From contig JAQCJC010000003.1 in the NCBI GenBank assembly GCA_027593245.1, positions 1-55,597 of the forward strand: 55,597 nt of DNA, given 5' to 3'. The stretch is from Bacteroidota bacterium. Its GTDB lineage: Bacteria; Bacteroidota; Bacteroidia; Flavobacteriales; Flavobacteriaceae. Below the pieces are notes generated by a model that saw only the letters and a program-made list of their open reading frames with translations, made no database searches and was not told where the DNA came from. Each line of letters starts with the position of its first letter. Position 1 is the first letter of the stretch. Position numbers and translations under genes: made by a program. Shown in pieces: positions 1 to 10,147 of this stretch.

Positions 1-203
1 TTAATACATATTATAAACATTTTAAAAATTAAGATATAACACTATTTACAGGTATAATTAAAAAATAATTAGAAGTTATTATAGCTATTAACAAGCAATC
101 ATTATAACCATTAATATTTTAAAATTTAAAGAAAAAAATTACTTATGTTGTATTATGTGGATAAAGTTAATTTTAAGCTAAATAAATCAAGAAATTAAAG
201 TTG

Positions 204-211
204 TAGTTTTG
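204..211 (+). promoter_or_regulatory. Putative Bacteroidota -7 box (TAGTTTTG, matches TAnnTTTG) upstream of rnr
   Basis: TAGTTTTG 18 bp upstream of the rnr ATG; no clear -33 TTG at the usual spacing. Confidence 0.35.
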
Positions 212-228
212 TTTAAACCAAAAACTAG

Positions 229-2394
229 ATGCCAAAGAAATCCAAAACTAAATCAACTGCTTTTAAAAAGCATATTAACCGAATTTTATCTATTCTTAAT
301 TCTTCAGCTGCTTTAAACCTCAAACAAATATCTATGAAGCTTGGGATAAATAACCCAATAGAGAGAGTTGAGGTTATTGAGTGCCTCCATTACCTTATGA
401 TTTCAAATCAAATAGAAGAAAAAAGAAGAGGTATTTATACAATAAAGACAAATAATAAATACCTCACAGGTATTTTTGACCTTACAGCGAGAGGCTCTGG
501 TTATATTATCTCTAATGATTTCGAAGAAGATATTTATATACCTTCAAATAAGACCATGGGTGCACTTTCAGGAGATGAAATAGAATTTTATATACTAAAC
601 AGAAAGAAGAAAGGGCGATTAGAAGGAGAAGTAAACCAAATATTAAAACGCTCAAAATCTGAATACGTAGGTGTTATTCAACTGAACAAAAATTTTGCTT
701 TTGTAGTTCCAGATGATAAAAAAATGCCGGTGGATATCTACGTCCCTTTAAAGAAAATAAAAAATGCAAAAGAAGGTCAAAAGGTTTTAGTTAAAATAAT
801 TGAATGGCCCTCAAAAGCAGAGTGTCCAACAGGAAAAGTAGTTGAAGTTCTTGGCGATGCTGGAGACCACCAAACAGAAATACATGCTATTCTAGCAGCA
901 TATGGTTTACCTTACAAATTTGATAAAAAAGTTGAAGACTTCGCTAATAATTTAGATACATCAATTACAGAGGAAGAAATAAAAAAGAGGCGTGATATGC
1001 GTCAAATATTAACTTTTACTATCGATCCAAAAGATGCCAAAGATTTTGATGACGCCCTTTCATTCCAAATACTTAAAAATGGAAATTATGAGATAGGTAT
1101 ACATATTGCTGATGTTTCTCACTATTTACAAGAAGGTACTATTTTAGACGATGAGGCTTATGAACGTGCAACATCGGTCTATCTTGTAGATAGAGTTGTT
1201 CCAATGCTCCCAGAAGTATTATCTAATAATGCATGTTCGTTACGACCAAATGAAGAGAAATATACATTTTCTGCAGTTTTTGAACTTAATAATAATGCAG
1301 ATCTTATAAATAAATGGTTTGGAAGAACAGTCACTTACAGTGACGCTCGATTTAGTTATGAAGAAGCACAACACATTATAGAAGCTAAAGATCTTCTTAT
1401 TCCAAAAGAAATAGCATTAACTAAAAAACAATACAAAACGACGAACTCTATAAAAGAAGCAATTTTAAAATTAGATGATCTCGCTAAAATATTGAGAGCT
1501 AAAAGGATGAGAGATGGTGCAATATCCTTTGATAAAAAAGAGGTTAAATTTACTCTATCAATTAACAAAGAGCCTGAAGGCGTTTATTTTAAAACATCTA
1601 AGGATGCAAATAAGCTAATTGAAGAGTTTATGTTATTAGCTAATAAAAAAGTTGCAGAATTTATAGGAAAACAAACCCCTAAAAAAACATTCATCTACAG
1701 AGTTCACGACGTACCAGATCAACAAAAATTAGAAAGTCTACAACGAGTTGTTTCTCAATTTGGTCATCAAATAAATATTAAAGATCAAAATCAAATAAGT
1801 TCTTCTTTAAATAAACTATTAATTAACGTTGTTGGTAAAAAAGAACAAAATCTAGTTGACACCTTAGCAATACGGTGTATGAGTAAAGCAGAATATTCTA
1901 CCCAAAATATAGGACACTACGGTTTATCTTTCGATTATTATTGCCACTTTACATCCCCAATAAGACGGTACCCAGACGTTATGGCACATCGTTTGTTACA
2001 GCACTATTTAGATGGTAATAAAAAAGTTAACGCTACTGAGTTTGAAGAGAAGTGTAAACACTCTTCTTCTATGGAAAATTTAGCGACAAAAGCAGAGCGA
2101 GATTCAATCAAATACATGCAAATAAAATATATGATGAATAAAAAAAACACTCCTTTTCTTGGCATTATTTCTGGTGTTACAGAATGGGGTATGTATGTAG
2201 AAATTATTAAAAATAAATGTGAAGGAATGGTTAGAGTCAAAGATATTAGCGGAGATTATTATTCTTTTGACCAAGACAACTATGCTTTAATAGGAGAGCG
2301 CACAAAAAACAAATACCAACTTGGAGACCAGGTTGAAGTACAAGTAAAAAAAGCAGATTTATTAAAAAGATACTTAGATTTTAAATTAACCTAA
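229..2394 (+). CDS. rnr: Ribonuclease R (RNB family exoribonuclease)
   Basis: 721 aa; RNB motif TIDPKDAKDFDDALSF, IHIADVSHYL, HFTSPIRRYPDVMAHRLL; C-terminal S1-like domain. Confidence 0.96.
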   Translation: MPKKSKTKSTAFKKHINRILSILNSSAALNLKQISMKLGINNPIERVEVIECLHYLMISNQIEEKRRGIYTIKTNNKYLTGIFDLTARGSGYIISNDFEEDIYIPSNKTMGALSGDEIEFYILNRKKKGRLEGEVNQILKRSKSEYVGVIQLNKNFAFVVPDDKKMPVDIYVPLKKIKNAKEGQKVLVKIIEWPSKAECPTGKVVEVLGDAGDHQTEIHAILAAYGLPYKFDKKVEDFANNLDTSITEEEIKKRRDMRQILTFTIDPKDAKDFDDALSFQILKNGNYEIGIHIADVSHYLQEGTILDDEAYERATSVYLVDRVVPMLPEVLSNNACSLRPNEEKYTFSAVFELNNNADLINKWFGRTVTYSDARFSYEEAQHIIEAKDLLIPKEIALTKKQYKTTNSIKEAILKLDDLAKILRAKRMRDGAISFDKKEVKFTLSINKEPEGVYFKTSKDANKLIEEFMLLANKKVAEFIGKQTPKKTFIYRVHDVPDQQKLESLQRVVSQFGHQINIKDQNQISSSLNKLLINVVGKKEQNLVDTLAIRCMSKAEYSTQNIGHYGLSFDYYCHFTSPIRRYPDVMAHRLLQHYLDGNKKVNATEFEEKCKHSSSMENLATKAERDSIKYMQIKYMMNKKNTPFLGIISGVTEWGMYVEIIKNKCEGMVRVKDISGDYYSFDQDNYALIGERTKNKYQLGDQVEVQVKKADLLKRYLDFKLT

Positions 2395-2405
2395 ATTTAA
2401 AAAAA

Positions 2406-3080
2406 ATGAAGAACAAAAAATATTATATAATACTACTTCTAAGCACACAATTATTTTCCCAGTCCCCAATTACCAAAACCTTAGGAGAGTTTTCACAACT
2501 AAAAGTTTATGATCTTATTAATGTTACCCTAATTAAATCAGATCAAAACAAAATTATTATTTCTGGAGAGCAAGCCGATGCTGTTAGAATTGTTCAAAAA
2601 AACAACACCCTTAAAGTCAAAATGAAACTAGACAAAATGTTCAGCGGTGCAAAAATAAACCTCAAACTTTATTTCACCTCGATAGATGAAGTAGATGCAA
2701 ATGAGGGCGCTGTTGTTACTATAGAAGAACCAATCAAACAATATGAGTTAACCTTAAAAGCACAAGAGGGAAGTAAAATTACTGCTGTCGTGGAAACAAA
2801 ATTATTAAATATTAAATCCATAACCGGTAGTGTTATTAATACAACAGGGAATTCTGAGCGACAACAACTTAATATAAGAACAGGGGGTATTTACAAAGGA
2901 AGCAAAACAAGCGCTCAAAACACCTCACTTTTTATAAAAGCAGGAGGAATAGCAGAAGTAAAAACAACAGATGTTTTGGATGTTAAAATATTTTCAGGTG
3001 GTGATGTTTTTATATATGGAAGCCCAAAACAACTTAAGCAAAATAGACTTTTCGGAGGTCGAGTCATTTTCAAAGAATAG
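2406..3080 (+). CDS. Head-GIN-type DUF2807 secreted protein (putative auto-transporter adhesin domain)
   Basis: Signal peptide, beta-rich repetitive pattern typical of DUF2807; 11 bp after rnr. Confidence 0.75.
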   Translation: MKNKKYYIILLLSTQLFSQSPITKTLGEFSQLKVYDLINVTLIKSDQNKIIISGEQADAVRIVQKNNTLKVKMKLDKMFSGAKINLKLYFTSIDEVDANEGAVVTIEEPIKQYELTLKAQEGSKITAVVETKLLNIKSITGSVINTTGNSERQQLNIRTGGIYKGSKTSAQNTSLFIKAGGIAEVKTTDVLDVKIFSGGDVFIYGSPKQLKQNRLFGGRVIFKE

Positions 3081-3086
3081 ATTATA

Positions 3087-3755
3087 ATGTTAGAAGACAT
3101 TCAGGCAGCTATACCTTTAGGTTTTTTCTTGTCTTTTATGATAGGACCAGTTTTTTTTGTTCTTTTAGAGACGAGTGTTGTAAAAGGATTCAGGGCAGCT
3201 ATTTCTTTTGATCTCGGTGTTGTTTTAGCAGACATTATTTTTATTTTCTTAGCTTATTTTAGTAGTTATCAACTTCTTGAAAACCTGAGCAATCAACCCG
3301 GTCTGTATATTTTTGGAGGAACTCTTCTCTCTTTGTATGGGGTCATTGTGTTTACCAAAAAAACAAAAGGGGATACACTAGACACAAACTCTCATGCGCC
3401 ATTAAAAAGCAATTATTTACAATTGTTTGTAAAGGGTTTTTTGCTTAATTTTATAAACGTTGGTGTTTTAGTATTTTGGTTAGGAATTATTATAGTTGTA
3501 GGACCAAATTTAGACGCAAATCCGAGCAGATTTTTACTTTTTTTTGGAACTCTAATTATTTCATACTTTCTAACAGATGTTGTTAAAATTTTATTAGCTA
3601 AACGCCTCAAAGCTTATTTAACCCCTTTAATAATTTTGAACATAAAGAAGGCCTTAGGTGTTTTACTGTTAATATGTGGCATAACTCTAATAACAAAAGG
3701 TTTTTTGCCTAAGGATAAACTAAACCCCACTCAAATAATTGAGGATATTAGATAA
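3087..3755 (+). CDS. LysE family translocator/transporter
   Basis: Multi-TM, N-terminal AIPLGFFLSFMIGPVFFVLLETS typical of LysE family. Confidence 0.85.
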   Translation: MLEDIQAAIPLGFFLSFMIGPVFFVLLETSVVKGFRAAISFDLGVVLADIIFIFLAYFSSYQLLENLSNQPGLYIFGGTLLSLYGVIVFTKKTKGDTLDTNSHAPLKSNYLQLFVKGFLLNFINVGVLVFWLGIIIVVGPNLDANPSRFLLFFGTLIISYFLTDVVKILLAKRLKAYLTPLIILNIKKALGVLLLICGITLITKGFLPKDKLNPTQIIEDIR

Positions 3756-3757
3756 AA

Positions 3758-3780
3758 AAACCACAACAAAGTTGTGGTTT
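3758..3780. terminator. Intrinsic hairpin terminator (AAACCACAAC-AAA-GTTGTGGTTT)
   Basis: 10-bp perfect stem with 3-nt loop between the LysE stop and tRNA-Cys; flanking A run can give a U tract on the minus strand. Confidence 0.75.
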
Positions 3781-3789
3781 ATAGTTTTG

Positions 3790-3860
3790 AGGCGTCTAGC
3801 GGATTCGAACCGCTGTAAAAGGTTTTGCAGACCTCTGCCTAGCCACTCGGCCAAGACGCC
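3790..3860 (-). tRNA. tRNA-Cys (anticodon GCA)
   Basis: Reverse complement GGCGTCTTGGCCGAGTGGCTAGGCAGAGGTCTGCAAAACC...GGTTCGAATCC...AGACGCC-T; cloverleaf arms, GGTTCGAATCC T-arm, GCA anticodon, U73 discriminator. Confidence 0.95.
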
Positions 3861-3947
3861 AAAAAGGACAGCAAATTTACGCAAAAAAACAGCACACACA
3901 AGAGAAATAAATATTAATGCTTAAATCTAACCCAATATAACAAACAT

Positions 3948-4844
3948 ATGATGCCGAAAAGAAGTGTTCATTTTATTTTAAATCCAGTTTCAGGCAGCGG
4001 TCAAAATAAGCTAAATGTTAAGTCTATTTTTTCTGTTTTAAACACTAAAAAATATGATTTGAAGTTGAAAATTTCACAAAGACCTGGAGACGTTTGTCAA
4101 CTAACAAAGTTGTCATTACAGGAGGGCGCCAATGTAATTGTTGCGTGCGGTGGGGACGGAACCATCAATCAAGTTGCATCACAACTTATAGGAACAAAGG
4201 TAAAGTTGGGGATTATAAAATTTGGATCAGGAAATGGTTTGGCATCCCACTTAGGTATACCGAAAGAGCTGATAAGGGCTTTAGAGGTTATTAAAAAAGA
4301 AAAAGTCATAAATATCGATGTCGGAACGGTTAATCAACATTATTTTTTTAGCAATATGAGCATAGGCGTAGGAGCCCGAGTGATTAATCATTACACGGAC
4401 TCTAAAAAGCGACAGTTTATGTCTTATTTTCGTGCGGTGCTGAAAGGCCTTCTGAGTGAACCCCTAAACATAACCCTAGACTTAGTAATTGACGGCTACA
4501 AAACAACTATAACACCCCTTGTTTTATTTATCTCTAACTCAAATGAAATGGGATACAATGTTTCTTTTACGCCAGAAGCCTCACTACAAGACGGAAAATT
4601 AGATCTTGTTTTTACTGAACACCTTTCGCTTATTCAAAAGATTTTATTTGCCAATCAAATTGTTTTTTTTAAGAAAAGAAGATTTAAAAAAGCTCAATAT
4701 CTTCAAGCAGAGGATATTTTGATTACTAATAAAAAAAATGAAGAATTTTTGACGCAATTAGACGGTGAGCCTGTTGTTGTCAACTCTAATGTACTAAGAA
4801 TATCACTTAAGAAAACTGCGTTAAGCGTTATTGTGCCAGCTTAA
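3948..4844 (+). CDS. Diacylglycerol/YegS-type lipid kinase family protein
   Basis: NPVSGSG, VACGGDGTINQVASQL and GSGNGLA motifs. Confidence 0.9.
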   Translation: MMPKRSVHFILNPVSGSGQNKLNVKSIFSVLNTKKYDLKLKISQRPGDVCQLTKLSLQEGANVIVACGGDGTINQVASQLIGTKVKLGIIKFGSGNGLASHLGIPKELIRALEVIKKEKVINIDVGTVNQHYFFSNMSIGVGARVINHYTDSKKRQFMSYFRAVLKGLLSEPLNITLDLVIDGYKTTITPLVLFISNSNEMGYNVSFTPEASLQDGKLDLVFTEHLSLIQKILFANQIVFFKKRRFKKAQYLQAEDILITNKKNEEFLTQLDGEPVVVNSNVLRISLKKTALSVIVPA

Positions 4845-5203
4845 TAAGACCTTTTTTCCTCCAACACTACAGTAACCTTTTCAACATCTCCACCAAGCGG
4901 GGGGTTTAGTTTTGAAACAGACACTGAAGCCCAATCGACTGCGGCACACTCATTAAGAAAACGAGCAATGATCCGTTGAGCCACTGTTTCTAAAAGTTTA
5001 CAGGGAATACCCATCTCATCCACAACAATTGAATTTAAAGTAACGTAATCTACAGTATCTTTCAATTCATCAGTTTTTGAAGACTTATCAAGATTTGCAC
5101 TAACCGCCACATCCACCCGGTAGTTGCTTCCAATAACCGTTTCTTCTTTCAAGCACCCATGATGCGCATACACTTTTATATTTTCAACCTTTATTATTCC
5201 CAT
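4841..5203 (-). CDS. folB: Dihydroneopterin aldolase
   Basis: MGIIKVENIKVYAHHGCLKEE...; internal Met18 of the ORF track (4841..5254) chosen as the more likely start. Confidence 0.88.
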   Translation of the reverse strand: MGIIKVENIKVYAHHGCLKEETVIGSNYRVDVAVSANLDKSSKTDELKDTVDYVTLNSIVVDEMGIPCKLLETVAQRIIARFLNECAAVDWASVSVSKLNPPLGGDVEKVTVVLEEKRSY

Positions 5204-5306
5204 TTTAATTATTTGTTTTGACAAAAGTAACATTTCTTCTAAAGATATATTCACAATCTTTTTAATTGATTAATTTTGCTTTGCAATAGCGTACAAAAAA
5301 GAAACC

Positions 5307-7337
5307 ATGGCGATAGATAACACAAAACCGCTTAATTTTCTACAGCAAATAGTAGAAGATGATTTAAAAAACGGATTAAGTTCTGCTCATTTGCGTTTCC
5401 GCTTCCCACCAGAACCAAACGGCTATCTTCATATTGGACACACTAAAGCGATTGGCATTAGCTTTGGATTAGGGCAAAAGTATTCTGCACCGGTCAACTT
5501 AAGATTTGATGACACCAACCCCACAAAAGAGGAGCAAGCTTACGTAGATGCAATAAAAGAAGATATTACTTGGTTGGGCTATTCTTGGGACAAGGAGTGT
5601 TATTCGTCTGATTACTTTAAACAACTTTTTGATTGGGCTGTTTTAATGATTAACGACGGAAAAGCCTATGTTGATTCACAGTCTAGTGCAGAAATGGCTG
5701 AACAGAAAGGCACCCCAACACAGCCAGGCGTTGACGGACCTTACCGCGACAGAACATCAGAGGAAAACTTAGCTTTATTTTATAAAATGCGCAACGGTGA
5801 TTTTGAAGAGGGGACCCATGTCCTTAGAGCCAAAATAGACATGAAACACCCAAACATGCTAATGCGCGACCCCATAATGTACCGCATATTACATGCAGCC
5901 CACCACAGAACAGGAACAGATTGGTGTATATATCCAATGTATGATTGGACCCACGGGGAAAGTGATTACATCGAGCAAATTTCACACTCGCTTTGTTCTT
6001 TGGAATTTAAACCGCATAGAGAGCTGTATAATTGGTTTAAAGAATCAGTATACACCTACAGCAAAGACCAATACACTTTGCTGCCAAAACAACGAGAGTT
6101 TGCACGATTAAACCTAAGTTATACAGTAATGAGCAAAAGGAAACTTCTTAAGCTTGTTCAAGACGGAGTTGTTTCGGGCTGGGATGACCCGAGAATGCCC
6201 ACAATTTCTGGCCTACGACGAAGAGGGTATACACCAAATTCAATAAAAAAATTCATTGACACTATTGGGGTTGCTAAGAGGGATAATGTCATTGACGTTT
6301 CCCTTCTCGAGTTTTGTGTTCGTGAAGATTTAAACAAAATAGCTCCGAGAATTATGGCCGTATTAAATCCTGTAAAATTAACACTAACAAATTATCCAGA
6401 GCAGAAAACAGAATATTTAGACGCAGAAAATAATCCAGAGGATGATGGAACTGGAAATAGAAAAGTCCCTTTTTCTAATACACTTTACATAGAAAGAGAA
6501 GATTTTAAACAAGAGGCAAACAGCAAATATTTTCGTTTAACCTTAGGAAAGGAAGTGCGTTTAAAAAACGCTTATATCATAAAGGCAGAATCAGTTACTA
6601 AAAATAAGACTGGGGAAATAACAGAAATACACTGTATTTACGACCCAAAGAGCTTAAGTGGAAGCGGCACAGAAGAAAGCCTTAGAAAAGTAAAAGGCAC
6701 ACTGCACTGGGTGTCTTGTCAACACGCTGTAGAGGCCGAAATAAGGGCTTATGACCGCTTGTTTTCACATGAAGCCCCAGATAGTCAAGAAGAGGATTTC
6801 ATGACGTTTCTTAATCCAACTTCACTCACCAAAACAACTGCTTTTATAGAGCCAAACATTTCTAATCCTAAAGCTGGGGATAAGTTCCAGTTTCAGCGTA
6901 TGGGGTATTTTTGTGTAGATCAAGATTCTAATGAAAATAAGATTGTTTTTAATAAAACGGTTGGACTTAGAGACAATTGGGCGAAGCCAAAAACTAAATC
7001 AACCCCAAAAGCTGTTCAACCAATTAAACCAAAACAGAAACGAAAGGCAATTGACCTTATAAAACAGCTTGGAAAAAAATACACCAATTTACCGGAACAA
7101 AAACAAGCAAAAGTTAAAACGGAAATTCAAGTGCTTTCCGAAGGAATAGCTTACGACGAGTTAGCCCCTCTTTTTGGCACAGCAGTAAAAAAAACAGGGA
7201 CTCGTATCGCAGTAATGATTGCGCTTAAAGTTCTATTAGATAATGGTCAGAAACGCAATTCCGCTATAAAAGAATTTATAGAAAAAGCCTCAACAGATAG
7301 TAATGATTTACTCGTTGCTGAGGCGGTCCTTAAATAA
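5307..7337 (+). CDS. glnS: Glutaminyl-tRNA synthetase with C-terminal extension of about 100 aa
   Basis: RFPPEPNGYLHIGHTKAI (HIGH), VMSKRKLL (KMSKS-like), class I GlnRS body; extra domain KAIDLIKQLGKKYTNLPEQKQAKVKTE... at C terminus. Confidence 0.95.
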   Translation: MAIDNTKPLNFLQQIVEDDLKNGLSSAHLRFRFPPEPNGYLHIGHTKAIGISFGLGQKYSAPVNLRFDDTNPTKEEQAYVDAIKEDITWLGYSWDKECYSSDYFKQLFDWAVLMINDGKAYVDSQSSAEMAEQKGTPTQPGVDGPYRDRTSEENLALFYKMRNGDFEEGTHVLRAKIDMKHPNMLMRDPIMYRILHAAHHRTGTDWCIYPMYDWTHGESDYIEQISHSLCSLEFKPHRELYNWFKESVYTYSKDQYTLLPKQREFARLNLSYTVMSKRKLLKLVQDGVVSGWDDPRMPTISGLRRRGYTPNSIKKFIDTIGVAKRDNVIDVSLLEFCVREDLNKIAPRIMAVLNPVKLTLTNYPEQKTEYLDAENNPEDDGTGNRKVPFSNTLYIEREDFKQEANSKYFRLTLGKEVRLKNAYIIKAESVTKNKTGEITEIHCIYDPKSLSGSGTEESLRKVKGTLHWVSCQHAVEAEIRAYDRLFSHEAPDSQEEDFMTFLNPTSLTKTTAFIEPNISNPKAGDKFQFQRMGYFCVDQDSNENKIVFNKTVGLRDNWAKPKTKSTPKAVQPIKPKQKRKAIDLIKQLGKKYTNLPEQKQAKVKTEIQVLSEGIAYDELAPLFGTAVKKTGTRIAVMIALKVLLDNGQKRNSAIKEFIEKASTDSNDLLVAEAVLK

Positions 7338-7351
7338 GACTAAAACAGCCT

Positions 7352-8266
7352 TTATTCTCCGTTTTTCTTTTTCATAGCTTCGCCAATTTGATTGCTAGCG
7401 GTAAAACTAGCAACCATATCGTTTAACATATTACTTCCCGCCTGCGGAGAGTTTGGTAATAAAATTAAATTACTATTTGTTTCGCCTCCTATTGATTGAA
7501 GCGTGTCATAGTGTTGTGTTACCACAATAAGCGCAGAAGCTTCTTGTGAATTGATTCCCACTTTATTCAGCACTTCAACAGACTCCTCTAATCCGCGCGC
7601 GATCTCACGGCGCTGGTCTGCGATACCCTGTCCTTGAAGGCGCTTGCTTTCCGCTTCCGCCTTTGCTTTTTCTACAATCAAAATCCGTGCAGCATCACCC
7701 TCAAACTGAGCAGCAATTTTTTCACGTTCTGATGCATTAATTCTGTTCATCGCTTCTTTCACTTGCTTGTCTGGATCGATGTCTGTCACAAGCGTTTTGA
7801 TGATATCATACCCAAAAACCATCATCGCATCATTAAGCTCAGCCTTGACGGCGATTGCAATGTCATCTTTTTTAACAAAGACGTCGTCAAGTTTCATTTT
7901 TGGTACCTCGGCACGTACGACGTCAAAAACATAGGATGTAATCTGATCGTGTGGGTAATCTAATTTATAAAATGCCTCATATACTTTGTCGCGAATAACC
8001 TTATATTGAACAGAGATTTTTAGACGTACAAAAACATCATCCAATGTTTTTGTTTCTACAATAACATCCAGCTGTTGAATTTTTAGGCTTAATCGTCCGG
8101 AAATACGATCAATCAAAGGAATTTTTAGTTGAAGCCCAGAGTGGCGAATACTTTGGAACTTACCAAAGCGCTCTACAATCGCTGCGGTTTGTTGTTTCAC
8201 AACAAAAAAGGCCGCAAAGAGAATAAGCGCGCCAAATAAAATAAAAATATACAGTAGTAAATTCAT
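7352..8266 (-). CDS. SPFH/Band 7 domain protein (stomatin/prohibitin-like)
   Basis: N-terminal TM, AAIVERFGKFQSIRHSGLQLKIPLID, AEAESKRLQGQGIADQRREIARGL. Confidence 0.92.
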   Translation of the reverse strand: MNLLLYIFILFGALILFAAFFVVKQQTAAIVERFGKFQSIRHSGLQLKIPLIDRISGRLSLKIQQLDVIVETKTLDDVFVRLKISVQYKVIRDKVYEAFYKLDYPHDQITSYVFDVVRAEVPKMKLDDVFVKKDDIAIAVKAELNDAMMVFGYDIIKTLVTDIDPDKQVKEAMNRINASEREKIAAQFEGDAARILIVEKAKAEAESKRLQGQGIADQRREIARGLEESVEVLNKVGINSQEASALIVVTQHYDTLQSIGGETNSNLILLPNSPQAGSNMLNDMVASFTASNQIGEAMKKKNGE

Positions 8267-8328
8267 AACAAATAAGGTTTAAAGATGATTATTGATAAAG
8301 GTACTAAAATTGACTTGCAAAATAAAAA

Positions 8329-10068
8329 TTAAATCAATCTAATACCTGATTCTATTAATCTACCTAATTCCGGTTTGTTTTGAACGATTTCAGCTAAGTG
8401 TTTTTTGATCTTGAGAATTAAGCTACGATCTTGCGCAAGTTCCAAAAGTTCAATTTGAAGTAACCAGTCGGTTTTGTGATTTTTAATTAGTATTTCAAAA
8501 ACTTTTTCCAAATCGCTCGACGAGAAACGCTTAGTTGTTCTATAAGACCGAACACTTTGGTAGAGCTGTTCAAGGGCTATATTTTTTGGCTTTTTCTTGG
8601 TTTTAATTGTTTTGGTCTTTGACACCGCATATAGGTTTGGAAAAGAGCTGCTGTCTGCCGCACCCGCAAACGCAGAAACAATGTTATTTCCAATAGCCAT
8701 GTCAAAGACCCCAAATTCAGGTTTAAAAAGAACCTCTTTACCATAGCGTACTGTACAATCCTTCAGCTGTATTAGCATGATTTTACCTTTTACATTTCTT
8801 ATGCCTGTAATGTTTAACCCTTCGACCGTTATACCGCTCTCAAATTCGAAAGCTAAGCGCTGACCGTCGTATAAATTATACGCCTTTAGGTCTACTGGGG
8901 TCATGTTTTCAATCGGAAGGTTGACGCTTTTCAACATACCCAACGGAGAGCTGTATCCATCTTTGTGTGTTTTAATTCCATGACCAATAAGCTCTTTATC
9001 TCTGTACGCCAGAGCTGTAGGGCCATCAGTTTTAAAGTAGATAACCTCCCTATCATCGTTCAGGATCATTTGGGTAAATACTCCGGAAACCTGCAACCCT
9101 GTACTCAGTTCAACTGTACCTATAGCTTTTGAATCAATAAGCTTCTGTAGGCCTTTATACCCTCCTTTTCTTATACTTAGTGTATTAGCAAGTTCTTCAA
9201 GCACTTCCATTAAGTATGCAAAATTTGGCGTTACAAAAAGTTGAGGTTGGGGTTTTGTGATATCAAAACCCACCTGAGCTACATCAACTGAGTAAGGTAT
9301 TTTTTCAACATCATCACGCATACACCATTCGCTTTCCCCGATTGAGGACAACAAGCCAGCGCCATATATTTTAGGATTATTCATTTCTCCTATTAAGCCG
9401 TATTCAACACTCCACCACTGCATATTTCTTATTTGCGCCATTTCCGAGTACTCTTCGTGTTGCTTTTGAAGGACGTTAACATCTAGTTCCGCGGCATCAA
9501 TATCTTTTTGTTTTACTCCGGGCGCTTCTTTTAGAATAGAAAGTTTACGCACCGCTTCATACAGATCAATATCGTATTTAGAAAGAATAGCTTTTGCACC
9601 AATTTCACCAAGACGCCTTAAAAATTCTGCATAATCAGGATTTGCAATGATTGGCGCATGACCAGACGCCTCATGAATAATGTCGGGTGCTGGCGTATAC
9701 TCAATATGTTCGAGCTGTCTAATATCTGAAGCAATAACAAGTATCTTATTAGCCTGAAACTCCATAAAGGCATTGGGCGGAATAAAACCATCGACAGCAA
9801 CAGCCGCCCAACCAATATCTTTAAGGATGCGATTCATTCCGTAGATGTTTGGAATTGACTCGACGAGAACCCCCGTTTTTTTTAGTCCACCAATATAAGA
9901 TTGGTGCGCAACATCTTTTAGGTAAGAGATGTTTTTTCTCATAACATATCGCCATACTGCTTGGTTAATTGGCGTATACTCCTCATAATTCTGTGGTGCG
10001 ATAAATTGTTTTAAATGAGCTGGAAGCCGTTCAATAACTTCTTCGGAATAAGCAGCAATAGGTGTCAT
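8329..10068 (-). CDS. Aromatic amino acid hydroxylase (phenylalanine-4-monooxygenase-like), long form
   Basis: Catalytic core with HEASGHAP iron-ligand motif and WSVEYGLIGE; about 300-aa extra C-terminal region. Confidence 0.9.
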   Translation of the reverse strand: MTPIAAYSEEVIERLPAHLKQFIAPQNYEEYTPINQAVWRYVMRKNISYLKDVAHQSYIGGLKKTGVLVESIPNIYGMNRILKDIGWAAVAVDGFIPPNAFMEFQANKILVIASDIRQLEHIEYTPAPDIIHEASGHAPIIANPDYAEFLRRLGEIGAKAILSKYDIDLYEAVRKLSILKEAPGVKQKDIDAAELDVNVLQKQHEEYSEMAQIRNMQWWSVEYGLIGEMNNPKIYGAGLLSSIGESEWCMRDDVEKIPYSVDVAQVGFDITKPQPQLFVTPNFAYLMEVLEELANTLSIRKGGYKGLQKLIDSKAIGTVELSTGLQVSGVFTQMILNDDREVIYFKTDGPTALAYRDKELIGHGIKTHKDGYSSPLGMLKSVNLPIENMTPVDLKAYNLYDGQRLAFEFESGITVEGLNITGIRNVKGKIMLIQLKDCTVRYGKEVLFKPEFGVFDMAIGNNIVSAFAGAADSSSFPNLYAVSKTKTIKTKKKPKNIALEQLYQSVRSYRTTKRFSSSDLEKVFEILIKNHKTDWLLQIELLELAQDRSLILKIKKHLAEIVQNKPELGRLIESGIRLI

Positions 10069-10147
10069 AATTATCTAATTTAAACACAAAAACAAGAGGT
10101 TTTAATGTGAAAGTTGAACTTGAGACTGCCACTAATTTAGTGAAATT

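Noticed and set aside
1-228. Possible gene or RNA in the AT-rich left edge
   Set aside because: Stops in all frames, no stable hairpin or tRNA-like motif seen; treated as upstream intergenic DNA.
3739-3924. + strand 61-aa ORF (MRILDKKTTTKLWFIVLRRLADSNRCKRFCRPLPSHSAKTPKRTANLRKKTAHTREININA)
   Set aside because: Runs through a terminator and antisense to tRNA-Cys; not a protein gene.
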